Source: Cryobacterium sp. MP_M3
Lineage (GTDB): Bacteria > Actinomycetota > Actinomycetes > Actinomycetales > Microbacteriaceae
DNA length: 64,000 nucleotides
Direction of reading: 5' to 3'
Assembly (NCBI RefSeq): GCF_015752155.1
Contig: NZ_JADOVI010000001.1
Span: forward strand, 434,001 to 498,000
Below the pieces are notes generated by a model, which was given only the letters and a program-made list of their open reading frames with translations, was not told the origin of the DNA and did not search any database. The stretch's first letter is position 1; each line of letters starts with the position of its first letter. This document shows, in pieces, positions 33,796 to 41,953 of this stretch. The position numbers were made by a program, and so were the translations under genes.

Positions 33796-34005
33796 ATGGG
33801 ACTCGAAGACATCACCAAGAAGGCCCAGGACTTCCTGGGCGACAACAAGGTCAAGGACGCGCTGAACAGCGAGCAGGCTGAGGACATCAGCGACAAACTC
33901 CTCGGCGGCGTCGCCGACCTGGCGAACAAGGTCACCGGCGGCAAGTTCGAGGAGCAGATCGAGGGCGCCCGCGCCGCCGCCGACGGGAAGATCGGAGACG
34001 AGTAG
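33796..34005 (+). CDS. Small MT0933/Rv0909-like protein (antitoxin family by name)
   Basis: A 69-residue, charged, helical protein from ATG 33796 with GAAGAAC upstream. The repeated amphipathic pattern (DITKKAQDFLGDNKVKDAL, KLLGGVADLANKVTGGKFEEQIE, ARAAADGKIGDE) matches the short MT0933-like family, annotated as an antitoxin after one mycobacterial pair. No toxin gene is adjacent (the next gene is a glycosyltransferase 220 bases away). Similar small proteins are also thought of as stress-related, so the antitoxin label should be held loosely. Confidence 0.65.
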   Translation: MGLEDITKKAQDFLGDNKVKDALNSEQAEDISDKLLGGVADLANKVTGGKFEEQIEGARAAADGKIGDE

Positions 34006-34225
34006 GGCACACGCTGAGTTCTGCTTGGCCAATCGGACAAAGATCCACCCGCTTGCGGCAGCGGGCCAGGTGCGCCGATGATGGGACCTCTCCGCACTGC
34101 ACGCCGGCGCGTTTGGGGGGTCTGTCTGGGGAAAATAGTCATTCAGAATCGGCATTTCCGAACTTTCGCGCGCGTTCAAACGTGTAGTCTGCGTAAGTAT
34201 TCAAGCTCCGGGGGAAGGGATCGTC

Positions 34226-35116
34226 TTGAGGGTTTGTGCCGTCGTGCTCAACTGGAAAGACAGCGCGCGCACCTTGCGCTGCGTCGTTTCGCTCCTCGGG
34301 TCAGGACGGGTCGATCATGTCTTCGTCGTGGACAACGAGTCATCCGGGGACCTACGCGGCGTTCTGGAGGCCGGCCTACTCCCTGACAAAGTGACTTGGT
34401 CTCTCGTGGAGCTTGCCGAGAACCGTGGCTTCGCCGGTGGGGTCAATGTTGCCCTGCAGCAGGCGTTGGATGAGGGTTACGACGCAATTTTGGCGATCAA
34501 CAACGACGCCGTGGTCGATGGCAGGTCCGCGTCACTGTTGATCGATACCCTGGCCGCGGATGTCACCCTGGGGATGACCGCACCACGCATTCTCAACCCG
34601 GATGGCAGCGAAGAATCTGCCGGGGGATTCCTTGTCCCCTCGTTGGGCATTTCGACGCACACGTCGCGGACGATGAGCGCCCCGGACTTCATCACGTGGG
34701 CCTGTGTTCTCGTGCGCTCCGATGCTCTGCGCGACGTGGGCCTCCTGGATGAGCAGTTCTTCATGTACTGGGAGGACGTGGACATGTCGTTCCGATTGCG
34801 GGCGAACGGCTGGGGGTTCCGCGTTTGTCGTGACGCCACGGCAACTCATGAGGTGTCGACGAACCGAGCCAGCTATCCGGTCGCAATCAAGGCCTACCAC
34901 ACCTGGTCAGCCATCGTCTTTGCCCGAAAACATGGTGGGGCGTGGTGGGGCGGGAGTCGCATGTGGATCGGTCTAAGCGCGGTGGCCAACCTCGTCCGGA
35001 TGAGATCAGGAGCTCTCCGGGGACTGCACGCGGGCATTCTCCTGTCACGGGAGGGGTCTATTCCCGCTTACGAGAGTGAGCTTCGCGATCGCAAGTTCGG
35101 TCGGGCACTGTCCTGA
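34226..35116 (+). CDS. Family 2 glycosyltransferase
   Basis: A 296-residue enzyme of the rhamnosyltransferase-like GT2 group. The start is TTG 34226, six bases after GGGGGAAGGG; no ATG fits. The GT-A fold is visible: VCAVVLNWKDSARTLRCV at the nucleotide-binding start, VVDNESSG, then the metal-binding NNDAVVD (about residues 92-98), and the acceptor-side MYWEDVDMSFRL (about 181-192). It would transfer a sugar from a nucleotide sugar in the cytoplasm during polysaccharide repeat-unit assembly. It opens the rightward polysaccharide genes. TAGTCT (34185-34190) is a possible -10 for the cluster. Confidence 0.88.
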   Translation: MRVCAVVLNWKDSARTLRCVVSLLGSGRVDHVFVVDNESSGDLRGVLEAGLLPDKVTWSLVELAENRGFAGGVNVALQQALDEGYDAILAINNDAVVDGRSASLLIDTLAADVTLGMTAPRILNPDGSEESAGGFLVPSLGISTHTSRTMSAPDFITWACVLVRSDALRDVGLLDEQFFMYWEDVDMSFRLRANGWGFRVCRDATATHEVSTNRASYPVAIKAYHTWSAIVFARKHGGAWWGGSRMWIGLSAVANLVRMRSGALRGLHAGILLSREGSIPAYESELRDRKFGRALS

Positions 35117-35250
35117 CCGAACACAGTGGAATCAGCAGTGCAGGAGTCCGATTCGGCCATCGGCCCGTTGCTCCATCCGGTGACTAATGTGGTTGAGGGC
35201 GCTTCGCCCCGGATTTGGTCTTGGAAAGACCGTCAATAGGGAAGTAGAAG

Positions 35251-36348
35251 ATGTCGGGTGTCATAGTTCACGAGTGGCTGTCGCAGCGAGGTGGCTCCGA
35301 GAACGTGGTGGTCGAACTTGCGCGGATCTTCCCGGATGCATCGATCACTGCCCTGTGGGATGACGCGCCAGAACGCTTCGCGGCGGGGCGTGTCAGCGAG
35401 ACATGGCTCGCGCGCAGCCCGCTGCGCCGTCACAAGGCGCTGGCATTGCCCCTGATGCCGACGACGTGGCGGCACCTCGGCGCACGCGAAGCCGACTGGA
35501 TTCTCTGCAGCTCGCACCTGTTCGCTCACCACGCGCGGTTCGCGGGCCCTGCCCGGGGGGCGCCGAAATATGTCTATGCCCACACGCCGGCAAGATACAT
35601 CTGGACGCCCGAACTTGACCTCCGCGGCAACGGACTCATTGCTCGTGCCGCCTCGGGTCCGCTGCAGGTCCTCGATCGCAAGCGCGCGCAGGAAGCGCAC
35701 GCAATAGCGGTGAACAGTTCCTTCGTGGCTCGTCGCGTGGAACGGGCTTGGGGGAGGCAGGCCACGGTCATCTACCCGCCCGTGAGCGTGCAATCGTACG
35801 CAGAAGACGCCGTGGCTTCCCTTACCCCGGAAGAAGTGCAGACCCTGGGTCTGCTTCCGGAGACGTTCATCCTTGGAGCGTCGCGCTTCGTGCCGTACAA
35901 GCGGCTGGACATCGCCATTGAGGCCGGCGCCGCGGCCGGGGTGTCAGTCGTGATCGCAGGGGAGGGCCCGGACGAACCGCGTCTCCGAGCGCTCGCTGAC
36001 CTGCACCCCGGTCTGGTGACGTTTGTGCCGCGGCCCTCCGCCGCGATGCTGAACCAGCTCTACCGCCGCGCGATGGTGCTTGTCTTTCCGGCGATCGAGG
36101 ATTTCGGGATCATGCCTGTTGAAGCCATGGCCGCTGGCACACCGGTCGTGGCCAACAGGGTTGGCGGAGCGGCCGAGACCGTGCAGCACGGCGTCACAGG
36201 GGCGCTCTTGGACGCTTTCGATCCAGGTTCGCTCCGGGAGGCCATCGGAATCGCGGCAATGGCGGAGCCGGCATCCTGCACGGCACGGGCATGGGAGTTC
36301 GACGTGAGCGTGTTCGACCGGAAGATAGTCGACTGGGTTGGGTGCTAG
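35251..36348 (+). CDS. Family 4 glycosyltransferase
   Basis: A 365-residue GT-B enzyme. The start MSGVIVHEWLSQRGGSENVV has the Gly-rich GGSE loop of the acceptor domain. The C-terminal domain has ASRFVPYKRLDIAIEA (about 210), VVIAGEGPDEPRLR, and the donor-binding EDFGIMPVEAMAAGTPVVA (E-x7-E, about 285-303). Such enzymes in this context are retaining mannosyl-type transferases, though the sugar cannot be read off. Its stop overlaps by three to four bases the stop of the convergent gene that follows, so there is no room for a terminator between them. Confidence 0.9.
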   Translation: MSGVIVHEWLSQRGGSENVVVELARIFPDASITALWDDAPERFAAGRVSETWLARSPLRRHKALALPLMPTTWRHLGAREADWILCSSHLFAHHARFAGPARGAPKYVYAHTPARYIWTPELDLRGNGLIARAASGPLQVLDRKRAQEAHAIAVNSSFVARRVERAWGRQATVIYPPVSVQSYAEDAVASLTPEEVQTLGLLPETFILGASRFVPYKRLDIAIEAGAAAGVSVVIAGEGPDEPRLRALADLHPGLVTFVPRPSAAMLNQLYRRAMVLVFPAIEDFGIMPVEAMAAGTPVVANRVGGAAETVQHGVTGALLDAFDPGSLREAIGIAAMAEPASCTARAWEFDVSVFDRKIVDWVGC

Positions 36349-37787
36349 TCGTCTTGAGAGATCGTTAGGGGCTGATCCGCCGCCGCCAGGTTCCCGACAG
36401 ATCGGGACTCTTGCGGTTTTGGCGTTAAGGGTGCGGCTTGGGGCGTTGAATGACCGATCCCATTGCCGAATCCCAAGGCTGCAAAAAAGAGAAACGCAAT
36501 TGCGTGCCAGCTGAACAGATCGAAGAAAAAGAAGAAGGCCACGAATGTCGCAATCAATGCGCGTCCGAAATGAGACGAATGCCTGATTCCGAAGGCGACC
36601 AGCAGGCAAAGCAAAACGACGCCGACCACGCCTGACACCACGAGTTCCGAGACGACGGCATTGTCAATCACTTGAAGTCCGTCCGCGTGCAGGAAGCCAG
36701 CTTCATAGAGTTTTGGCGCGGCGTTGTAACCGGAACCGAAAATGAAGCGCAGGACGGGTAAACCGGCAAGGTCCTTTGTCGCGTCCAGCACGGCCCCGCG
36801 GTGAAGCAGGGAGAAATCCCCAATGACCGCCGCGCGGGCGAAGAAGAAGACCCCAACGGCAGCCAGCGCCATCGTGGCAAGCGCCGCCAGACGCAGACGC
36901 GGGTCCGCTTTGACGTTTCCCCGGGCAGAGATCAATAAGGACAAACAGTAGACCGCGAAGCCCACGGCTAATGCTGCGGCGGCTGAGCGTGCACCAGAGA
37001 GTGCGATCCCGGTGGCGAGGAGAAGACCACAAGGAATCTTCACCGCACGCGATTCGACCGCACCTGAAAAAAGAAGTATCAATAGAGCGATTGCGATGAA
37101 TGCGGCGAACGGGATGGGGTGTCCCAGAGTCCCTTGGGCACGATTCGTCCAATCACCGAGAACGACGTTTCCCCTCACCAAGTAGGTGGCATCGCTTGTG
37201 CTTCCCGTGATCAAGTCCCTAACGAGATCCAGCTTCAGGAGTGACTCACCAATCGAGAGGACAGCTTCAAGGCAGCCGATGACGATGAAATACCTCAGGA
37301 AGTGGAGCCTCTCTGTGCGAGTCAAACTCGCGCCCGTGAATAGAGCCAATAGCCACATGAGTCCAATTCCAAGGGACTTGGCGCTGGTTTGGAGATCCGA
37401 TTGCACGATTGTTGGTAGGACAAGCGCCGCGACGAGGAGGAACCCCAGGAGCAAGACTCCAAGGACTGCACCTCGAGGTCGCGAAATGCTCCGATGGTTG
37501 AGGCAGACAGCGAGGAGAAGCAAACCAACCACGATCAATGGCGTTGTCGTGGTGAGAGTGGGCGAGGAGAGTGTTGATCTGGAGATAGCGAGAAGCGTCA
37601 TGCTCACTGCCATCGCTGTCCCGAGGCGGTGCCCCGCTTGGATAATGATTGCAGCGACAGAGAGAATGACCAATGGGGCGACCGCGAGCGCCCCCGCACC
37701 ATTTGCCTCGAGAATCTCTCCAGCGACGAGAGCGCTAACTGCCGCGACGACCCAAATGAGCACAAACCTGATAGGCCCTGCGAGCAT
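36345..37787 (-). CDS. O-antigen ligase/polymerase-like membrane protein (Wzy-type)
   Basis: A 480-residue protein with about 11-12 membrane helices. I start at ATG 37787 (MLAGPIRFVLIWVV), preceded on its strand by GGGGGAA; the frame is open further upstream but runs into the divergent gene. The large loop after the central helices contains GNVVLGDWTNRAQGTLGHPIPFAAF (positions about 240-265), the WzyC-like pattern in which Arg and His near 'GTLxHP' are conserved. Members polymerise or ligate lipid-linked oligosaccharides outside the membrane. It is the only gene reading left in this stretch and lies in an A/T-rich segment. A second such protein is encoded at 49454. Confidence 0.82.
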   Translation of the reverse strand: MLAGPIRFVLIWVVAAVSALVAGEILEANGAGALAVAPLVILSVAAIIIQAGHRLGTAMAVSMTLLAISRSTLSSPTLTTTTPLIVVGLLLLAVCLNHRSISRPRGAVLGVLLLGFLLVAALVLPTIVQSDLQTSAKSLGIGLMWLLALFTGASLTRTERLHFLRYFIVIGCLEAVLSIGESLLKLDLVRDLITGSTSDATYLVRGNVVLGDWTNRAQGTLGHPIPFAAFIAIALLILLFSGAVESRAVKIPCGLLLATGIALSGARSAAAALAVGFAVYCLSLLISARGNVKADPRLRLAALATMALAAVGVFFFARAAVIGDFSLLHRGAVLDATKDLAGLPVLRFIFGSGYNAAPKLYEAGFLHADGLQVIDNAVVSELVVSGVVGVVLLCLLVAFGIRHSSHFGRALIATFVAFFFFFDLFSWHAIAFLFFAALGFGNGIGHSTPQAAPLTPKPQESRSVGNLAAADQPLTISQDD

Positions 37788-38075
37788 GTTTCCCCCGATG
37801 TGACTGACATTCAAACGTCGGCGGAGCGGCTGACGCGATCTGGAGGCGAACGAAATCGCGCGTCCAAAGAATACGTTACTACCTCGCGTCTTGGTCGTCG
37901 CTGGGTTGCGATGCAACGAGGCAGAGCCGTCGGGGAAAGCGTTTGTCAACATATACTGAGCGCTGGTACTTCGCCGGTGACCGTTATCGCACTGTCGCTG
38001 GACTAAGGGACTCCTTCGCCACTCCTGGGATACTTTCTTCCTTGCCGGTGCAAGGGTCGATATCTGGGGGAGATC
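37788..38075. other. Divergent gap between polymerase-like gene and glycosyltransferase
   Basis: This 288-base region is markedly A/T-richer than the window average and must hold promoters for both the leftward polymerase-like gene and the rightward glycosyltransferase. I see no clear pair of boxes, hairpins or small genes. Confidence 0.45.
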
Positions 38076-39056
38076 ATGCGCCAACTTGTAGTGGACGATC
38101 GATGGATCGGGGAGCACGGCATCGGGAGGTTCTCCAAGGAGGTCCTACTTCGGTTGCAAATGCCTTGGCGACCGATTGGCGGCCCGAAGTCACCAACTGC
38201 ACCTGTTGACGTTTTGAACACGTGTCGACTAAAGCTGACACACAATGACGTCGTGTTCAGTCCCGGCTTCAACGCCGGAATCACTCGTGCACGGCAGATA
38301 TTGGTTATCCACGACCTAATTCACTTGCAGGTCGACGCCGAGCGGACTTTCCTGAAGACTCTTTTTTACGGCACAATTGTCCGGCGGGCAATCCGGCGGG
38401 CCGGGGTAGTCATGACGGTTTCGAGAACCTCAGCTGAAGCGATTGCCGGGTGGGTTGGAACTGCACATGTCGATATTGAAGTTGTCGGGAACGGTTGTTC
38501 GAGCAGCTTCGTAAGTGCCGGCGACCGAACGGGGTTCTCATTCCCCACGTTTCTCTACGTGGGCAACTTCAAGCCACATAAGAATGTCGATGTGGTCCTG
38601 GACGCCCTCCTCCTTCGCCCTGATTACCGGCTCTTGGTCGTAACCGGCGACGTCGAGCGAGCGCGGACACGCGTCGCCGAGAAGGGGCTGACGAGACAGG
38701 TTGATATCCGGTCAGATGTGACCGACGAGGAATTGGCTGCGCTCTATCGCGGCGTTGCGGGATCAGTCCAGCCCTCCATTCTGGAAGGATTTGGACTCCC
38801 TGCACTCGAATCGCTGAGTTGTGGGACACCCGTCGCGTACTGGGCAGGGTGTGAAAGCGTGGCGGAAATCTGCGCAGGTACTGGCGTCGCTGTGATCGCT
38901 TCTGGCGTGCCACAAGAATGGGCTGCGGCTCTCGACTCTCTGAAGGAGATCTCTGATCAGGGGCCAGTGGTGATGCCATCGGCATGGAGGGCCGAGTATG
39001 ACTGGGACACCGTTGCTCACAAGGTCACTCAGGTGCTGAGCAGAGTGGGACAATAA
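38076..39056 (+). CDS. Family 4 glycosyltransferase
   Basis: A 326-residue GT-B enzyme from ATG 38076 after GGGGGAGA. It starts VDDRWIGEHGIGRFSKEVL, the G-x-G-R loop of mannosyltransferase-like GT4 enzymes. FLYVGNFKPHKNVDVVLDAL (about 160-180) opens the nucleotide-binding half, and EGFGLPALESLSCGTPVAY (about 231-249) is the E-x7-E donor site. It is slightly shorter than usual GT4 enzymes (about 370), mainly in the N-terminal half. Part of the polysaccharide locus; sugar unknown. Confidence 0.88.
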   Translation: MRQLVVDDRWIGEHGIGRFSKEVLLRLQMPWRPIGGPKSPTAPVDVLNTCRLKLTHNDVVFSPGFNAGITRARQILVIHDLIHLQVDAERTFLKTLFYGTIVRRAIRRAGVVMTVSRTSAEAIAGWVGTAHVDIEVVGNGCSSSFVSAGDRTGFSFPTFLYVGNFKPHKNVDVVLDALLLRPDYRLLVVTGDVERARTRVAEKGLTRQVDIRSDVTDEELAALYRGVAGSVQPSILEGFGLPALESLSCGTPVAYWAGCESVAEICAGTGVAVIASGVPQEWAAALDSLKEISDQGPVVMPSAWRAEYDWDTVAHKVTQVLSRVGQ

Positions 39057-39112
39057 CGCGCTGGCCCACCCCTGGAAGACCTCTTTAGAACACCTAGTGA
39101 GAAAGCGATGAA

Positions 39113-40186
39113 ATGGCCACAATCTCAGTCATCCTGCCTGGTTTCGCCTTAAGGGCGGGCGGCGGATACAAGATCGTCTACCAGTATGCGAATCACCTGG
39201 CGAAGGCAGGCAACACCGTTAATCTCGTACAAATGCGTCCCGATGAGGCGCGGCGCCACCGGGAGATGGTCTGGCGCCATGCCTTGAGATTCGTACAGTA
39301 CACACTGGGACGCCATGCCCGACCGCGCTGGTTTTCGTTGGACCGTAGAGTCAATGTCGTCAATTTCGCCCGGCAATCCGTTGGGGGGATTCCCCCGTCT
39401 GACGTAATCGTGGCAACGGCTACGGAAACGGCGCAGGTTGTCGCGCGCGCGGCGGCCTTGCAGAGCGTGCCGGGCGTGTATTTCATTCAGCACTACGAAG
39501 CATGGCGAGGTGGTTCGTCGCGGGTGGACGACACTTGGCGCCTACCCCTGCATCGGATAGTGGTAGGGCCATGGCTTGAATCGAAGGCCATTGAGCTGGG
39601 GGTGACTGCAGTACAAGTTCCGAACGCTATTGACGGGGCTGACTTCCCACCGGGCCCTCCCATTGGGTTGCGACCCCTTCGGGTGCTGGCTCTCGTCTCG
39701 GATATTCCGTGGAAGCGTACGGACCTTGTCGTCGAGGTATTCGGCCTGATTGCGGCCGAGATGCCGGAGGTTTCGTTCGCCACCTTTGGGGTAATCCCAA
39801 AGCCGGTCGATCTCCCAGCGTATGTCCATCATCTTCAGGAGCCGTCGAGCGAACTGCTTCGAGTCTTGTATCAGCAATCTCGCGTCTTCGTCTGTGCCAG
39901 CGACGCCGAAGGTTGGGGCTTACCGCCGGCAGAAGCGATGTCGAGCGGGTCGGCAGTTGTCTCAACCGACAACGGTGGAGTTCGGGGATACGCAGATGGG
40001 GTAGCGCTATTCTCACCTGTTGGCGATGCCGCATCTCTGGCAGCCAACGCCTTACGCCTCCTCCGCGATGAGGAACTCTGTGCGCGCATGGCGAGCGAAG
40101 GGCAAGAACGGCTGAGGGCTTATACGCCAGCGATGGCGGCCGAGGCTTTTGAACGCGAAGTCCTCAGCACCTTGAATGGTGCGTAG
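39113..40186 (+). CDS. Family 4 glycosyltransferase
   Basis: A 357-residue GT-B enzyme. It begins MATISVILPGFALRAGGGYKI with the acceptor-domain GGG loop, has the segment VYFIQHYE (a His conserved in this subgroup), ALVSDIPWKRTDLVVEVFGL at the domain switch and EGWGLPPAEAMSSGSAVVS (about 263-281) as the E-x7-E site. The subgroup is common in actinobacterial and cyanobacterial surface polysaccharide clusters. It follows the previous transferase by 56 bases in the same direction. Confidence 0.88.
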   Translation: MATISVILPGFALRAGGGYKIVYQYANHLAKAGNTVNLVQMRPDEARRHREMVWRHALRFVQYTLGRHARPRWFSLDRRVNVVNFARQSVGGIPPSDVIVATATETAQVVARAAALQSVPGVYFIQHYEAWRGGSSRVDDTWRLPLHRIVVGPWLESKAIELGVTAVQVPNAIDGADFPPGPPIGLRPLRVLALVSDIPWKRTDLVVEVFGLIAAEMPEVSFATFGVIPKPVDLPAYVHHLQEPSSELLRVLYQQSRVFVCASDAEGWGLPPAEAMSSGSAVVSTDNGGVRGYADGVALFSPVGDAASLAANALRLLRDEELCARMASEGQERLRAYTPAMAAEAFEREVLSTLNGA

Positions 40187-40225
40187 CCCAAACATGGCTG
40201 GTACTCACGGAACTCAGCGACGGGG

Positions 40226-41479
40226 ATGGAACATGCCCCGGAAGACCGTCGAATCACCATGAGGCGGCTCTTTCTTCGCTTTGGGGGATTCGCCGTACTC
40301 CCGTTGTTGTCCGCCGCCGCGCCATTGCTGCTGTTGCCGATCATCGCTCGGGTTGGCGGCGTGGACGGTTGGGCAAGCGTGGCAACGGCGCAAGCGGTTG
40401 GGACGTTTGGTGCCGTGGCCGTGAGCTTCGGTTGGAACATCGCTGGACCGCCGCTTGTAGCAATGGAGCCTGATCTCCGCACCCGACGCGAGTTGTACAA
40501 GACGGCATTCACTTCACGGGTCATCGCATTCTTCGTCCTCAGCCCGTTCCTGGTGGGGGTGAGTGCCTTGTTGGCATCTCCGTCTCATGTCGTCGATTCC
40601 ATTTCCATGACTATGGCAATGGCCTTCTTTGGTTTTTCTCCATCTTGGTATGCAATTGGGGTTGGCCAGCCACGACTCATCGCAGTCTTCGAGGCCCTTC
40701 CAAAATTGATCGTGACCGCTTTTGCTGCCGGTCTCTTGCTGTGGGGCTTTCCAATTTGGACGTATCCAGTGTTGTTGCTGAGTGCTTCACTGCTCGGATT
40801 ATTGGGGTTTAATCGGCTGATCATCGGTTCTTGGGTGCCCTTGTCAGGGAATCGAAGGTCGTCGATCCTTGCCGAGATGCGGTTGATGATCATCCCTGCC
40901 CTCGTCGATATGACCGGCGCGACGTACGCGGGGACGCCACTCCCAATCGTTAGCGCGACCGGCAGCCTTCTTGTCACCGGGATGTTCGCTTCGGCAGACA
41001 AGCTCTACCGATACGGGATGTTCGGTATCTCCGCGCTGGCAAATGCTCTCCAGGCATGGGTCCTGGACAACTCAAGCCTTGCACCTCGCCGTAGGCAGAA
41101 GGCGGCAATGCTCGCGCATATCGTTCTGGGGTTCCTCGGCCTTACTCTGCTGGCATTTGTGGGGCCGGTGGCTACGGCATTTCTATTCGGGGCGCCGGTG
41201 ACCGCGGATGGCGCCGTCTGCGCCTGGTTTGGCGTTGCTTATTTCTTTCTTTCGACGGCAACCCCGCTCATGCGCAACTTGCTCTTGCCCAGTGGCAAGG
41301 CGGCGGTAGTGCTGCGAGCGACTCTGATGAGTTCCCTGATCGGAGTGCCGACAATGATTGTCGGCGGGGTATTGGCTGGCGGGGCGGGCGTGGCTTTCGG
41401 CCTGGCTCTGAGTGAGGCGCTGGTGCTGTGCAACATACTTCCCGAGGCGCTTCGGCAGTATCGGCGCTTGACGAGGTAG
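40226..41479 (+). CDS. Polysaccharide flippase-like membrane protein (Wzx/MOP superfamily)
   Basis: A protein of up to 417 residues with about 12 membrane helices. Two starts are possible: ATG 40226 and ATG 40259 (MRRLFLRFGG); neither has a well-placed ribosome-binding site, and the second begins closer to the first helix. The pattern of paired helices, with VLPLLSAAAPLLLLPIIARVGG in helix 1 and a MFASADKLYRYGMFGISAL segment at the start of the second half, is that of O-antigen flippases. It would move lipid-linked repeat units across the membrane. A second flippase of the same kind is encoded at 46401. A transposon-like stretch follows. Confidence 0.82.
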   Translation: MEHAPEDRRITMRRLFLRFGGFAVLPLLSAAAPLLLLPIIARVGGVDGWASVATAQAVGTFGAVAVSFGWNIAGPPLVAMEPDLRTRRELYKTAFTSRVIAFFVLSPFLVGVSALLASPSHVVDSISMTMAMAFFGFSPSWYAIGVGQPRLIAVFEALPKLIVTAFAAGLLLWGFPIWTYPVLLLSASLLGLLGFNRLIIGSWVPLSGNRRSSILAEMRLMIIPALVDMTGATYAGTPLPIVSATGSLLVTGMFASADKLYRYGMFGISALANALQAWVLDNSSLAPRRRQKAAMLAHIVLGFLGLTLLAFVGPVATAFLFGAPVTADGAVCAWFGVAYFFLSTATPLMRNLLLPSGKAAVVLRATLMSSLIGVPTMIVGGVLAGGAGVAFGLALSEALVLCNILPEALRQYRRLTR

Positions 41480-41953
41480 ACCGTCCGCGTCACTGAGAGC
41501 GCCGCGAATTGGGGGTTGATCAGGCGGTGTTGTGAGTATTTGAGGCTTTGAGCACCACCTGATCGCGCGGTTCAGCACCACCGATCGTGCGAGAGAGCAC
41601 CAGTGATGATGTCGCTCAGCACCAGTGGCGTTCCCCATCACGCGCTGGCAATAACGGTGTGTTCCCGTATGTGATGAGAATTTGAGCCACCTGCCGGGGA
41701 GCTGGCTGCCCGCTGGCGGCCATCGCCTGGCGGCCATCGCCTGGCGGCCATAGACGGGCTCCGCAGTGGCAGCCTGTGGGCCGTTCCTCATGCCTGCTGA
41801 CACACGGTGAAAAAAGCCTACTTAGGTGGTGCTCAACCACGCCGGGCGACTTACCGAGCGACGGTGCTCACCCGCACCACAAGCGGTGTCCACAGAAGCG
41901 AATATTCAGTGTTGTTAGGGCCTCACCGACCTCGGTTTCTCTAAGCTGGGCGA
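41480..41953. mobile_element. Gene-free stretch with transposon-end-like repeats (decayed or non-autonomous element)
   Basis: No gene is supported in these 474 bases. AGCACCA occurs four times at 22-23-base spacing (41551, 41574, 41596 and 41618). TTGAGCACCACCT (41548-41560) is matched exactly in reverse complement by AGGTGGTGCTCAA (41824-41836), and a further inverted half-copy, CGGTGCT, lies at 41862. Serial short repeats inside inverted ends are a feature of IS21-type elements, where they bind transposase. No transposase frame remains, so this is a relic or a miniature derivative. Family assignment is an inference. Confidence 0.5.
41713..41751. repeat. 14-bp tandem repeat, 2.8 copies
   Basis: CTGGCGGCCATCGC is repeated at 41713-41726 and 41727-41740, with a partial third copy at 41741-41751. 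It lies inside the transposon-like stretch and may be a simple replication-slippage product. Confidence 0.85.

Noticed and set aside
33796-34005. A toxin-antitoxin pair with the MT0933-like protein
   Set aside because: No second small gene is found within the 220 bases after it or in the gap before it.
36345-38117. The longer 590-codon version of the polymerase-like gene
   Set aside because: The extra 110 residues are polar and basic, overlap the divergent glycosyltransferase start, and a good ribosome-binding site precedes ATG 37787.
41551-41624. Evenly spaced AGCACCA repeats as a CRISPR array
   Set aside because: The shared unit is only about 7-10 bases, spacing is 22-23 bases in total, and inverted copies are nearby. 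No cas genes are present; transposon ends fit better.
41183-41803. A 206-codon minus-strand frame running across the end of the flippase gene and the transposon-like stretch
   Set aside because: It overlaps a well-supported membrane protein and has no recognisable transposase residues; it could only be a relic and is not reported as a gene.
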